DNA of 64,000 nucleotides from Cobetia sp. cqz5-12 (GCF_016495405.1 NZ_CP044522.1:248001-312000); one strand, 5' to 3'; positions 50,960 to 60,533 are shown, counted from the stretch's first letter. A program made the numbers and translations. Notes: generated by a model from the sequence alone, not told the origin.

Positions 50960-53914
50960 ATGTCCCAGCCTCGCCCCACGGACAGCGCCCCTCGTCCGAC
51001 TCGTCGTTGGGTCTGGCATGAACTGTTGCGTCATGCGCTGGTGCCATTGCTGGTGCTCGAGGTGGCGCTGCTGGGCTGCTATCTGGTGTTGCATTGGCTG
51101 GTCTCCGGGCAGCAGGACTCCACGCGCAGTGAGCTGGTGAATACCCAGCTTGAGCAGCTGACCCATTACGAGGCAGAGCACATCAGCCTGCTGGCGGACG
51201 ACTGGCGCAGCGATGCCCGCCAGCTGGCGCGCAGCACGCTGCGTCACATGGACACCCCCGTGACGGCCCGCCAACGCGAGCAGGAGCTGAAGCGTCACAT
51301 GAGTGCGGGCGACGGCACCCTGTACGTCGCCGAGGACGATGGTGGCGCCGGCTCCTATTACTCCTCGCTGGTGCCCAGCTATCTGCAGGACCACGACAAG
51401 GTGGTACGTCTCTCGGCCATGGATGCCCAGATGTCGGACATGCTCGCCACGCAACCCGAGCTGCGTCAGATCTGGTTCTCCGGCTACGACGGCTATTTCC
51501 GCATGCTGCCATGGACCGATACCCGCAACATCTTCACGCCCGGCGTCGACCTCACCAGCTACGGCTTCTACTACCTGGCGGATGACCGCAACAACCCGAG
51601 CCGTGGCGCTGTCATCACGCCGCCCTACCAGGACCCGGTCGGCAGCGGCTGGCTGGTCTCGACGCTGATGCCGGTCCATCGCGGCGACTTCCTCGAAGGC
51701 GTGGTCGGGATCGACGTCACCCTCGATGCCCTGGTCGAGCGGCTCGAGAATGCCGAGCTACCCTGGGGCGCCTACCTGATTCTGGTGAGTGACGATGTCG
51801 TCATGGCCATGCCGAGTGTCGGCGAGCAGGATTTCGGCCCCCAGCCCGACCCTGAGGTCGTGCCGATGCCGCTGCTGCACGATCGCTTCCTCGATACGGC
51901 GCATGATATCGAGAACTCCCCTGCCATGGCGCATCTGCTGCGCAGTATCTCGGATGAGGCGCAGGGCGTGCGCAGCGTTTCCTTGCTCGCCGGTGAGCGT
52001 CTGGTCGGCTGGCAATCGGTGCCGGGCACCGACTGGCGGTTGCTGGCGGTGGTGGATGCGCAGCAGGTGAGCAGCGGCATCGATATCTGGAATGAGCGCT
52101 TCAATCAGTTGGGCTACGTGATGCTGGTGGGGCTGATCCTGTTCTTCTTCACCCTGCTGGTGGTGATGCGTTGGCGGGCCGAGGCCATGGCGGCCACCCT
52201 GTCCGAATCACTGGCACGCCTCAGCGACATGGCGCTGCGCATCGGTCGCGGCCAGCCCGTGGTACGCGAGCGCTTCCAGCTGCAGGAGCTGGACCAGGCC
52301 GGTGAGGCGCTGCGCGAAGCGGCTCAGCGCCGTGACCAGATCGAGCTTGAACGCGCCGAAGGTGCGCGGCACGTCGAGATGGTGATGGCGGCCTCCGGCG
52401 ATGCCACCTGGCGCTATGACTTCGATCAGGACGATCTCTACCTGCACGAGAATTTCTTCCTGATGCTGGGGCTGCCGGTCCGCGCCAGCATGCATCTGGC
52501 GGACCTTGACGCCATGACGCACCCGGAAGACCTCGTCGGTCTGCTCGAGGCGCGCTGGCGGGTCATGCATGGTGAGAGCTGGGCCGAGGCGCGCGACGTG
52601 CGTTATCGGCATGCGCGCGGTCATTGGGTCTGGGTGCAGATTCGCGGCCAGATCACCCGGCGTGATCATGAGGGGCGGCCACAGCGCGCCACCGGGCTTG
52701 CGCTGGATATCCAGCGCCACAAGCAGTCACTCAAGCTGCTGGAGGCGGCCCGCGACAGTGCCACCGAGGCCAGCCAGTCCAAGTCGCGTTTCTTCTCGAG
52801 TTTCAGTCACGAGATTCGCACCCCGCTCAACGCCATCATGGGCTTCACGGATCTGCTCTGCGAGGAAGCCGACCTGACCCGCGAGCAGCGCCGCTACGTG
52901 GACGAGGCCAGTCATGCGGCGGCGCAGCTGTCGGCATTGATCGAGGACGTGCTGCAGATGTCGAGTCTGGAGGCCGGTGACCTGCCACTGGATTGCCAGC
53001 CCCTTTCGGTGGGCCAGAAGCTGATCCGCTTGGCCGGGCAATATCAGCCGCGACTGGAGAGCGCCAACCTGACGTTATCGCTGTCACTGGAAGGCGCGTC
53101 ACTGTGGCTGAATGCCGACCAGCGTCGCCTGGATCAGATTCTCGGCAACCTGATGGGCAATGCCATCAAGTACAACCGCGAGGGGGGCTGGATTCGTCTG
53201 GCCATCGGCCAGGAGCACAATGCCAGCGGAGTGGAGATGGGCTGGGTGGAAATCACCGACGGCGGCTTCGGCTTTGATTCCGCGCAGGCGGTCCAGCTGT
53301 TCCAGCCGTTCTCGCGTCTGGGGCGTGAAGATTCAGGCATCGAGGGCACCGGGCTCGGGCTGGCGCTGTCGCGGGAACTCGCCCGCCGGATGGGAGGGGA
53401 CATCACGGCACGGGGCGAGCTGGGCGAGGGCGCCAGCTTCCGGGTCTGGTTGCCGCTGGCGGATGTCAGCGCCCATGAGCGCGTCGTCCAGGCGGCGTGG
53501 TCGGCGGACAAGGTGCTGCCGGTGCCCTGTCGCTGGCTGGTGATCAGCACGCGGGCGCAGGACCGTCTGCGCCTCGAGGTGATCGGCAGTCATGTCGCCA
53601 ATCTGGAGATCATCATCGCCAGCAGTGCCGCCCAGGCATTGCGTCTGGTGCGTGATGTCAGCCCGTGCCTGGTCATCTTCGGTGATGTGCCGGACATGAA
53701 CGTGGCGGCACTGTTTGCCGAGATCCAGCGCATGCCACGTGAACTGCCGTTATGGGCAGTGCGACTCGGTGAGCGTGACGCCAGCGAGACCGCAGGCGGC
53801 TTGCCCGAGGCCTTCTTCGACAGCGGCGAGAGTCCGCCCTGCATGGCCGATATCGAGCGCTGGATGACGCATCTGATGGTCAACTTCCAGCGTGCCTGCG
53901 ATACGGACCAGTGA
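50960..53914 (+). CDS. Large membrane sensor histidine kinase with degenerate receiver
   Basis: A 984-residue kinase. Two membrane helices (about 27-50 and 388-410) enclose a periplasmic double-Cache sensor (WFSGYDGYFRMLPWTD; VVGIDVTLDALVERLE). A HAMP-like linker and a PAS fold follow. Then come HisKA (FSHEIRTPLNAIMGF, His617) and the ATPase domain (LMGNAIKYNREGG, GTGLGLALS). The last ~120 residues resemble a receiver but lack the normal acidic pocket; Asp909 in VIFGDVP may be the only remaining acceptor site. No response regulator is adjacent, so it is an orphan. GGAG precedes the ATG. Confidence 0.9.
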   Translation: MSQPRPTDSAPRPTRRWVWHELLRHALVPLLVLEVALLGCYLVLHWLVSGQQDSTRSELVNTQLEQLTHYEAEHISLLADDWRSDARQLARSTLRHMDTPVTARQREQELKRHMSAGDGTLYVAEDDGGAGSYYSSLVPSYLQDHDKVVRLSAMDAQMSDMLATQPELRQIWFSGYDGYFRMLPWTDTRNIFTPGVDLTSYGFYYLADDRNNPSRGAVITPPYQDPVGSGWLVSTLMPVHRGDFLEGVVGIDVTLDALVERLENAELPWGAYLILVSDDVVMAMPSVGEQDFGPQPDPEVVPMPLLHDRFLDTAHDIENSPAMAHLLRSISDEAQGVRSVSLLAGERLVGWQSVPGTDWRLLAVVDAQQVSSGIDIWNERFNQLGYVMLVGLILFFFTLLVVMRWRAEAMAATLSESLARLSDMALRIGRGQPVVRERFQLQELDQAGEALREAAQRRDQIELERAEGARHVEMVMAASGDATWRYDFDQDDLYLHENFFLMLGLPVRASMHLADLDAMTHPEDLVGLLEARWRVMHGESWAEARDVRYRHARGHWVWVQIRGQITRRDHEGRPQRATGLALDIQRHKQSLKLLEAARDSATEASQSKSRFFSSFSHEIRTPLNAIMGFTDLLCEEADLTREQRRYVDEASHAAAQLSALIEDVLQMSSLEAGDLPLDCQPLSVGQKLIRLAGQYQPRLESANLTLSLSLEGASLWLNADQRRLDQILGNLMGNAIKYNREGGWIRLAIGQEHNASGVEMGWVEITDGGFGFDSAQAVQLFQPFSRLGREDSGIEGTGLGLALSRELARRMGGDITARGELGEGASFRVWLPLADVSAHERVVQAAWSADKVLPVPCRWLVISTRAQDRLRLEVIGSHVANLEIIIASSAAQALRLVRDVSPCLVIFGDVPDMNVAALFAEIQRMPRELPLWAVRLGERDASETAGGLPEAFFDSGESPPCMADIERWMTHLMVNFQRACDTDQ

Positions 53915-53929
53915 CGCAGGGCGTATCGC

Positions 53930-54400
53930 TCAGCTGACGCCCTTGAGCTGATGCGAGCGCACGGCATAGCCGCGCGACTTGTAGGTGCGCCAGCATTCAC
54001 GTTTGGTCACCAGCACATCCTGATGCTGATTGATGATCTCGGCGACGCGCTCGAAGCGCGAGAACCATTCGGGAATCTCGGGGTGCAGGTTGAGCAGCGC
54101 CTCGATGCCCGGTGCCGGGGCGTCCTGCCAGCCGATGGTGACCGGCGGGCGCGGCACGTCATCGGCGTGTTCGGCCTCGCGGGCGGCCATGTCGAGATCG
54201 ATATCCAGCGCATGGGGCACGAAGCTTTCCGGGCGGAACTGCCACAGATGCTCATCGAACTGACGCGCCATCGCCTCGTCCTCGACATGCACATGCAGGC
54301 GAAAGCCCTTGGCGTGGATGGTCTCGGCCAGGCGGCAGGCGAATTCCAGCCGGGCTTCCAGCGTGGTGTCGGGCAGGATGTAGAAGTCGATCTGGGTCAT
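53930..54400 (-). CDS. holC: DNA polymerase III subunit chi
   Basis: A 156-residue HolC protein (MTQIDFYILPDTTLEARLEF at the N-terminus and ARQFDEHLWQFRPESFVPHA in the middle are typical). Chi links the clamp-loader psi subunit to SSB on lagging-strand DNA. The ATG at 54400 gives the family N-terminus; the frame further upstream is not used. It lies in the conserved pepA-holC-valS neighbourhood, but ilvE separates it from pepA and the kinase gene separates it from valS. Confidence 0.93.
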   Translation of the reverse strand: MTQIDFYILPDTTLEARLEFACRLAETIHAKGFRLHVHVEDEAMARQFDEHLWQFRPESFVPHALDIDLDMAAREAEHADDVPRPPVTIGWQDAPAPGIEALLNLHPEIPEWFSRFERVAEIINQHQDVLVTKRECWRTYKSRGYAVRSHQLKGVS

Positions 54401-54514
54401 GGGCACCGCTCGGGCAAGGAATTCTCGAGCGCTCAGGATACCGCACTCGCCGCGTGGCTTCGATGCAGCCTGCCTCCCGTGACATCTTTCCGCAGTCAGA
54501 TATCCGCGCGCCAG

Positions 54515-54557
54515 AAACCCAAAGGCCCGCCTCAAGAGAGGCGGGCCTTTGGGTTTT
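54515..54557. terminator. Terminator of ilvE (bidirectional structure)
   Basis: A perfect 19-bp stem (54515-54533 with 54538-54556), 4-base loop AAGA, and a T-run at each end of the structure (TTTT on plus, TTTC on minus). Confidence 0.88.
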
Positions 54558-54604
54558 CGATCAGCCCTCGAGCCCCGGGGGCAGGCTCGAGGGCGTGTTT
54601 CAGA

Positions 54605-54674
54605 GCACTTATGTCAGAGCACTCATGTCAAAGCACTTATGTCAAAGCACTCATGTCAGTGCACTCATGCCAGA
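54605..54674. repeat. 14-bp tandem repeat, 5 units, overlapping the ilvE stop codon
   Basis: Unit starts at 54605, 54619, 54633, 54647 and 54661. The consensus is GCACTYATGTCARA. The ilvE stop (54665-54667, minus strand) lies in the fifth unit. The copies alternate between CTTATG and CTCATG. Confidence 0.9.
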
Positions 54675-55759
54675 CGCGTCATCCAGCCACGCGTGTCTTC
54701 GGCGCGACCGTATTGCAGGTCCAGCAGCTGGCTGCGCAGACGCATGGCGACATCGCCGGCATTGGCGGTCAGGTCGAGGCGACCGTCTTCGCTGACCAGC
54801 TCGCCCACCGGGGTGATGACGGCGGCGGTGCCACAGGCGAACACCTCGGTGATCTCGCCGGAGGCGATGCCTTCACGCCACTCATCGATGCTGATCGGGC
54901 GCTCTTCCGGCGTCAGGCCCAGATCGGTCGCCATGGTCAGGATGGAGTCACGGGTGACACCTTCCAGAATGGTGCCGGTCAGGCGCGGCGTGACCAGACG
55001 GCCGTCCTTGAAGACGAAGAACAGGTTCATGCCGCCCAGTTCCTCGACCCACTTGTTCTCGGCGGCGTCCAGGAACACGACCTGGTCACAGCTATTGGCG
55101 GAGGCTTCGCTCTGTGCCGCCAGCGAGCCCGCGTAGTTGCCGCCGCACTTGGCGAAACCGGTACCGCCGGCGGCCGCACGGTTGTAGTGCGAGGATAGCC
55201 AGATGGATACCGGCTTGATGCCGCCCTTGAAGTAGGCCGCCACCGGTGAGGCGATCACGTAGTAATCGACTTCACGCGACGGACGCACGCCGAGGAAGGC
55301 TTCGCTGGCGATCATGAACGGACGCAGATAGAGACTGCATTCGTCACTGACGCTGGCCGGGGTCGGTACCCAGGCGCTGTCCTGTGCGAGCAGGGCCTTG
55401 AGCGAGCCGACGAAGTCCTCGTCGGACAGCTCCGGCAGTGCCAGACGACGGGCGGAGTTGCGGAAACGTGCGGCGTTCTTCTCGGGGCGGAAGGTCCACA
55501 CCGAGCCGTCTTCATGACGATAGGCCTTGATGCCTTCGAAGATTTCCTGGGCGTAGTGCAGTACCGAGGCGGCGGGGTCGAGGCTCAGCGGGCCGTAGGG
55601 GCGGACTTCATGGCCGTGCCAGCCGCCGTCGGCGGTCCAGCGTACATGGGCCATGTGATCGCTGAAGTGACGGCCGAAGCCGGGATTGGCCAGAATGGTG
55701 TCACGAACGGCAGCATCCGCCGGTTGCGTGGACGCGCGGACGTCGAAGCCTTTGGTCAC
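54665..55759 (-). CDS. ilvE: Branched-chain amino acid aminotransferase
   Basis: A 364-residue class IV aminotransferase, the longer form (E. coli IlvE is 309). PLP-binding Lys lies in GFAKCGGNYAGS; EELGGMNLFFVF and GTAAVITPVG are family segments. It transaminates Val, Leu and Ile. The start is GTG at 55759, with GGAG eight bases upstream and the family N-terminus directly after. It sits between pepA and holC, an insertion in the usual order. Five 14-bp repeats lie over and after the stop. Confidence 0.94.
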   Translation of the reverse strand: MTKGFDVRASTQPADAAVRDTILANPGFGRHFSDHMAHVRWTADGGWHGHEVRPYGPLSLDPAASVLHYAQEIFEGIKAYRHEDGSVWTFRPEKNAARFRNSARRLALPELSDEDFVGSLKALLAQDSAWVPTPASVSDECSLYLRPFMIASEAFLGVRPSREVDYYVIASPVAAYFKGGIKPVSIWLSSHYNRAAAGGTGFAKCGGNYAGSLAAQSEASANSCDQVVFLDAAENKWVEELGGMNLFFVFKDGRLVTPRLTGTILEGVTRDSILTMATDLGLTPEERPISIDEWREGIASGEITEVFACGTAAVITPVGELVSEDGRLDLTANAGDVAMRLRSQLLDLQYGRAEDTRGWMTRLA

Positions 55760-55904
55760 GTGGGTGTCTCCGTAGCAGCGAGACCCCCGACGCGGAACGC
55801 CGGGGGTCGAATCATTTTTATAGGACCTCTCGGGTCAGCGGTGCCGAGTGGCGTGCCGACCCGCGTGTCTCAACGCTAGCACGCCATCGAGAGCATGCGA
55901 AGCC

Positions 55905-57425
55905 TCAGACGGTCTCTTCCTGTGGGGCGCTGAGTTCCGCTTCGCGATCCAGCAGGTATTGGGTCAGCAGGCCCACCGGGCGGCCGCTGGCGCCTTTCTG
56001 CTTGCCGGACATCCAGGCGGTGCCGGCGATGTCCAGATGTGCCCACGGGAAGGTGTCCGCGAAGCGGGACAGGAAGCAACCTGCGGTGATCATGCCGGCT
56101 TCCCGGCCGCCGATGTTGGCGATGTCGGCGAAGTTGGAATCCAGCTGTGCCTGATACTCGTCCCACAGCGGCATGTGCCAGGCGCGGTCCCAGGCTTCTT
56201 CGCCGGCGTCGAGCAGGTCGAGTGCCAGGTCATCGTCGTTGGAGATCAGGCCGGTGGCGTGATTGCCCAGCGCGATGACGCAGGCGCCGGTCAGGGTGGC
56301 GATGTCGACGACGCTGGCCGGCTCGAAGCGCTCGGCGTAGGTCAGCGCATCACACAGCACCAGACGGCCTTCGGCGTCGGTATTGAGGACTTCGACGGTA
56401 AGGCCCTTCAGGGTCTTGATGATGTCGCCCGGCTTGGTGGCGCGGCCGTCCGGCATGTTCTCGGCGCTGGCTACGATGGCCACCACGTTGAGCTTCGGCT
56501 TGAGTTCCAGCACGGTGCGCATGGTACCGAACACGCTGGCCGCGCCGCCCATGTCGTACTTCATCTCGTCCATGCCGGCGCCCGGCTTGAGCGAGATGCC
56601 GCCGGTATCGAAGGTGATGCCCTTGCCGACCAGCACGTGCGGAGCTTCGTTCTCGTCTTCCGCGCCGCGGTATTCCATCACGATCAGGCGGCTCGGCTCT
56701 TCACTGCCGCGGCCGACCGACAGCAGGGACAGGGCGCCGAGCTCCTCGAGCTCTTCCTCGCCGAGCACGGTCACTTTCAGGGCGCCATCCGAGGCGGCAC
56801 CCAGTTGCTCGGCACGCTCGCCCAGGTAGCGCGGCGTGCAGATGTTGCCCGGCAGATTGCCCAGCGTGCGCGCTTCATTGACGCCCATGCCGATGGCAGC
56901 ACCGACGCGCAGGCCGGCTTCCAGTTCGGCCTGGCGCTGCTTGTCGGCACTAACCACGCTCAGGCGGGTCAGAGAGACGGGCTCGCCTGGCTTGCTCTTC
57001 ATCTCGGTGAAGCGATAGGCGGTACGCAGCGCGCTCTCGGCGATCATGCGCGCCATCCAGTCAGCCTCACGCAGCTCGAGATTCAGTTCGAGGCCAGCGA
57101 AGGCCGCATCTTCGATGGGCAGCTTGAGCAGGGCGGTCATGGCGGCGTCGAGACCACGCTTGTAACGGCTTTCGTCGAGCTTTTCCTCACTGCCGAAACC
57201 GGCCAGCAGCAGGCGCTGAGCGCCGAGGCCCGGAGCGAAGGGCACCAGCAGGGTATTGCCGAGCTCGGGCTTGAAGTCGCCGCGCTCGATCAGCTGGGAA
57301 ATCAGCTTCTCGCTGGCATCGTCGAGTCGTGCCGCAGCACCGGTGAGGTCGCCCTCGATGACAGGTACCACGATGCAGGCGGTTTCAAGCTGGGCCGGAT
57401 TGGCAGTGACTACAGGAAATTCCAT
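55905..57425 (-). CDS. pepA: Leucyl aminopeptidase (cytosol aminopeptidase PepA)
   Basis: A 506-residue M17 metallopeptidase with the signature NTDAEGRL and two-metal-site residues GKGITFDTGGISLKPG and YDMGGAASVFG. It removes N-terminal residues from peptides; PepA also acts as a DNA-binding protein in E. coli. GGAG selects the ATG at 57425. It is divergent from lptF-lptG, an arrangement widely conserved in gammaproteobacteria. It is slightly longer than normal owing to the C-terminal tail. Confidence 0.97.
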   Translation of the reverse strand: MEFPVVTANPAQLETACIVVPVIEGDLTGAAARLDDASEKLISQLIERGDFKPELGNTLLVPFAPGLGAQRLLLAGFGSEEKLDESRYKRGLDAAMTALLKLPIEDAAFAGLELNLELREADWMARMIAESALRTAYRFTEMKSKPGEPVSLTRLSVVSADKQRQAELEAGLRVGAAIGMGVNEARTLGNLPGNICTPRYLGERAEQLGAASDGALKVTVLGEEELEELGALSLLSVGRGSEEPSRLIVMEYRGAEDENEAPHVLVGKGITFDTGGISLKPGAGMDEMKYDMGGAASVFGTMRTVLELKPKLNVVAIVASAENMPDGRATKPGDIIKTLKGLTVEVLNTDAEGRLVLCDALTYAERFEPASVVDIATLTGACVIALGNHATGLISNDDDLALDLLDAGEEAWDRAWHMPLWDEYQAQLDSNFADIANIGGREAGMITAGCFLSRFADTFPWAHLDIAGTAWMSGKQKGASGRPVGLLTQYLLDREAELSAPQEETV

Positions 57426-57837
57426 GGCAACTCCACGCGCGCGAGTGAGGGTACGAAGATGAACAGTACAAGGATGAAGGATGTCGTCAGGCCAGGCGTG
57501 CCCGGCTCGCGGCGACATCGGGGTCATGGTCTGGATGGGGGCGCAGACCGCTCATGACAAGCTGAGCTGGCATGCACGAGTGAGGGCAGTCCATCATGTC
57601 AGGCTGTCCACGTGCAATGCCTGGAGCCGCGACAAGGCAGCATCCTTTCTGGATAATGCTGCTGCATGAGGGGGAGCCGCTCCCGTCCAGTCTTCAGACC
57701 CGTGCCGCCAGTGTACGCAAAGGCTGCGCGCCATGCATGAGGGGGATGATGCCTTCATGTGATCACGACCATTCCTCCACCGGCTATCATCGATCTGGTC
57801 AACACGCTCGCTTGCGAGCGGGAAACAGGAGTTCCAC
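57426..57837. other. Divergent intergenic region pepA / lptF
   Basis: It presumably holds the two promoters. No gene or known operator was recognised. Short palindromic stretches (CGCTTGCGAGCG near 57808) lie just before the lptF ribosome site. Confidence 0.45.
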
Positions 57838-58932
57838 TTGATCATCTTCCGCTACCTGACACGCGAGATACTCACCACCATGGCCGCCGTGGCCGGGGTG
57901 CTGATGCTTGTCATCATGGGCAGCCGATTCATCCGCTATTTCAGTGATGCGGCGGAGGGGGATTTCCCGGCGTCGATTCTCGGCAGCCTGATGCTCTATC
58001 ACCTGCCGGGGTTCTTCGAACTGCTGCTGCCGCTGTCCTTCTTCCTCGCCGTGTTGCTGGCCTTCGGTCAGCTGTACATGAACAGCGAGATCACCGTGCT
58101 GGTCGCCTGTGGCGTCGGCCCGGAGCGCCTGCTGCGTGTCACCCTGCTGCCGGCGCTGTTGATCACGGCGCTGGTCGCGGCCTGCAGTCTCTATCTGACG
58201 CCTGCCGGCGCGCTCAAGAATGAGCTGTTGCTCGAGCAGCAGAAACAGAAGACCGACTTCTCGATTCTGGGCTCGGGACGCTTCCAGGAAATCGGCAATC
58301 GCACCGTCTATGCCGAGAGCATGAGCGATGACAACAGCGAGCTGGAAAACGTCTTCATCGCCGAGGCAGGTGACAGCAATGCTACCAGCACGCCCGACAG
58401 CGAGCCGAGCCAATCGGTGGTACGCGCCGAGCGTGCCTTCCAGGAAGTCAGTCCCGAGACCGGCAGTCGCTATCTGGTGTTGAGCGACGGCACGCGCTAC
58501 GGGGTGGAACCGGGCAAGGCGATCGCCCAGCGGCTGGGCTTTGATCGCTACGGCGTGCGCATCACCGAGGGCCAGGACGCCGCGGCCCTCAAGGAGGACA
58601 TCGAGCTTGCGACCACGGCGCAGCTCTTGGCTTCCGATCTCCCGGAGGCCGAGGCCCAGCTGCAGTGGCGCATCTCGCTGCCGTTGATGGTGCCGATCCT
58701 GATGCTGATCGGCCTGCCGCTGGCACGCGTCAATCCGCGTCAGGGGCGTTTTGCACGTCTGCTGCCGGCCATCTTCGTGCACATCACCTATCTCAGTCTG
58801 TTGATCGCGGCGCAGAATGCCGTCGCATCCGAGAAGTACCCGGCCGCCATCGGCCTGTGGCCCATTCACGGCGTCTATCTGGCGCTCGGCATCTGGCTGA
58901 GCTGGCGCGACAACCGCGGAGGTGGCCGCTGA
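57838..58932 (+). CDS. lptF: LPS export ABC transporter permease LptF
   Basis: A 364-residue permease of the LptB2FG complex that extracts LPS from the inner membrane. It has three N-terminal helices, a periplasmic beta-jellyroll (about 130-255) and three C-terminal helices; the N-terminus IIFRYLTREIL matches the family. The start is TTG at 57838, with AGGAG seven bases upstream; no ATG or GTG is better placed. lptG overlaps the stop by one base. Confidence 0.93.
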   Translation: MIIFRYLTREILTTMAAVAGVLMLVIMGSRFIRYFSDAAEGDFPASILGSLMLYHLPGFFELLLPLSFFLAVLLAFGQLYMNSEITVLVACGVGPERLLRVTLLPALLITALVAACSLYLTPAGALKNELLLEQQKQKTDFSILGSGRFQEIGNRTVYAESMSDDNSELENVFIAEAGDSNATSTPDSEPSQSVVRAERAFQEVSPETGSRYLVLSDGTRYGVEPGKAIAQRLGFDRYGVRITEGQDAAALKEDIELATTAQLLASDLPEAEAQLQWRISLPLMVPILMLIGLPLARVNPRQGRFARLLPAIFVHITYLSLLIAAQNAVASEKYPAAIGLWPIHGVYLALGIWLSWRDNRGGGR

Positions 58933-60014
58933 TGCTGCTTGATCGTCTCGACCGTTACATCGCCCGCAATGTGCTGGTGGCCATGCTGGTGGTGCAGGTA
59001 CTGATTCTCGGGCTCGACCTGATGATCACCTACATCAATGATCTGGGGGATGTGAAAGGCGACTACGGCGCCTTTGAAGTGCTCCTCTATCTGTTGATGC
59101 GTCTGCCGTCGCGCTTCTATGAATTCGTGCCGGTCGGCGTACTGCTGGGGGCTCTGATCGGGCTGGGCAGCATGGCCTCGAGCAATGAGCTGACCATCAT
59201 GCGCGCCGCCGGTCGTTCACTGACGCGCATTCTGTGGGGCGTGATGAAGCCGCTGGGGCTGGTCATCGCCATCACCATGGCGGTCGGTGAATACGTCGCC
59301 CCCGTCACCGAACTGCAGGCCGACGCCTGGCGCGCCGAGAAGCAGCAGGGCGCAGGCGCCGTCTATGCCGAGGGTGGCGGCTGGCAGCGCGAGGGCAACG
59401 ACTACTACCGCTTCGGCTCGATTCGCAGCGATGATGTAGTGCTCAACGTGACCCGCTATCGCTTCGATGACGAGCGCCATCTGACCCAGGCGCTCTACGC
59501 CAGGCGCGCCGTCTGGCAGGACGATGGCTGGACGCTGGAAGCAGTGCAGACCACCACCTTCGAGTCTCAGGATGGTGAGCCGAGCGCCACCACGGTGGCT
59601 CAGCAGGAGACCCGCGAGTGGGACACCCAGCTGACGCCGGACCTGCTCAAGCTGGTCATCAGCGACCCCAAGCAGCAGTCAGCCTCCGACCTGTGGCGCT
59701 ATTCCCGCTACCTGCAGGACCAGGGCCTGTCGGCCAATCAGCCGCTGCTCTACTTCTGGCAGAAGATTCTGCAGCCGCTGACACTAGCAGCGCTGGTGCT
59801 GGTGGCCGCCTCCTTCGTGTTCGGGCCATTGCGCACGGTGGCGGCGGGGACACGGGTCTTCTACGGCATCGTGGTCGGCCTGCTGTTCAAGTATCTGCAG
59901 GACCTGCTTGCCCCGGCCTCGGTGGTGTTCGGCTTCGCGCCCATCTGGGCGGTGCTGGCACCGATGCTGGCCTGTTACGTGATTGGCCTGCTGCTGATCC
60001 GGCGCAGTGGCTAA
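58932..60014 (+). CDS. lptG: LPS export ABC transporter permease LptG
   Basis: A 360-residue partner of LptF in the LptB2FG complex. The N-terminus MLLDRLDRYIARNVL is the usual LptG start and its ATG at 58932 shares a base with the lptF stop (TGATG). It has six helices with a central periplasmic domain (RYRFDDERHLTQALYARRA). The frame also extends upstream inside lptF, which is not used. An RDD gene overlaps its end by 8 bases, so three membrane proteins are co-translated. Confidence 0.93.
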   Translation: MLLDRLDRYIARNVLVAMLVVQVLILGLDLMITYINDLGDVKGDYGAFEVLLYLLMRLPSRFYEFVPVGVLLGALIGLGSMASSNELTIMRAAGRSLTRILWGVMKPLGLVIAITMAVGEYVAPVTELQADAWRAEKQQGAGAVYAEGGGWQREGNDYYRFGSIRSDDVVLNVTRYRFDDERHLTQALYARRAVWQDDGWTLEAVQTTTFESQDGEPSATTVAQQETREWDTQLTPDLLKLVISDPKQQSASDLWRYSRYLQDQGLSANQPLLYFWQKILQPLTLAALVLVAASFVFGPLRTVAAGTRVFYGIVVGLLFKYLQDLLAPASVVFGFAPIWAVLAPMLACYVIGLLLIRRSG

Positions 60015-60471
60015 GGGCGCTCTGCACTCTCGCCGCCATCTCGACTCGCAGGGAGCACGCCCTGCGGGCCTGATGCGGCGTCTGGGCGGCGTGGTCTATG
60101 ACGCCTTCCTCGTGATGGCGTTGTTGATCGTGCTGGGCTTCATCGGGGTTGCCGTCAATGGCGGTGAGGCCAACCAGTCACCGCTGTTCCGCAGTCTGTT
60201 GCTGGTGGCGATGTTCGCCTTCTTCGGCGGCTGCTGGAGCCGCAGTGGCATGACACTGGGCATGCAGGCTTGGCGACTGCGCATCGAGACACCGCAGGGT
60301 CATGTCCCGACGCTGCAGCAGTGCCTGATACGCTTCGTGGTTGCCGGGCTGTCACTGGGCGCCTGCGGGCTGGGGTACGTCTGGCAGCTGTGGGACCCTG
60401 AGCAGCGCAGCTGGCAGGACATCGCCTCCGGCACCCGCGTGGTGGTGGTGCCCAAGCCGCGGCGCGAGTGA
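60007..60471 (+). CDS. RDD family membrane protein
   Basis: A 154-residue membrane protein of the RDD family: GLMRRLGGVVYDAFLV (the Arg-Asp motif at about residues 22-34, here R..D) and GMTLGMQAWRLRIE, then a last helix. RDD proteins are poorly understood; some act as Na+/H+ antiporters. The start is GTG at 60007, inside lptG; an ATG at 60073 is the alternative and would still keep the RDD domain. Placement after lptFG is seen in other gammaproteobacteria and suggests envelope function (inference). Confidence 0.85.
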   Translation: MAKGALHSRRHLDSQGARPAGLMRRLGGVVYDAFLVMALLIVLGFIGVAVNGGEANQSPLFRSLLLVAMFAFFGGCWSRSGMTLGMQAWRLRIETPQGHVPTLQQCLIRFVVAGLSLGACGLGYVWQLWDPEQRSWQDIASGTRVVVVPKPRRE

Positions 60472-60533
60472 GGCACCAATAGAGAGCCTCTGGCGCGTGC
60501 GCCGTGCCTGAACGCAGTGAGCCCCTCCAGAAG

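Noticed and set aside
54605-54674. Repeat array considered as a CRISPR
   Set aside because: The units are contiguous 14-mers without spacers, and no cas genes are present.
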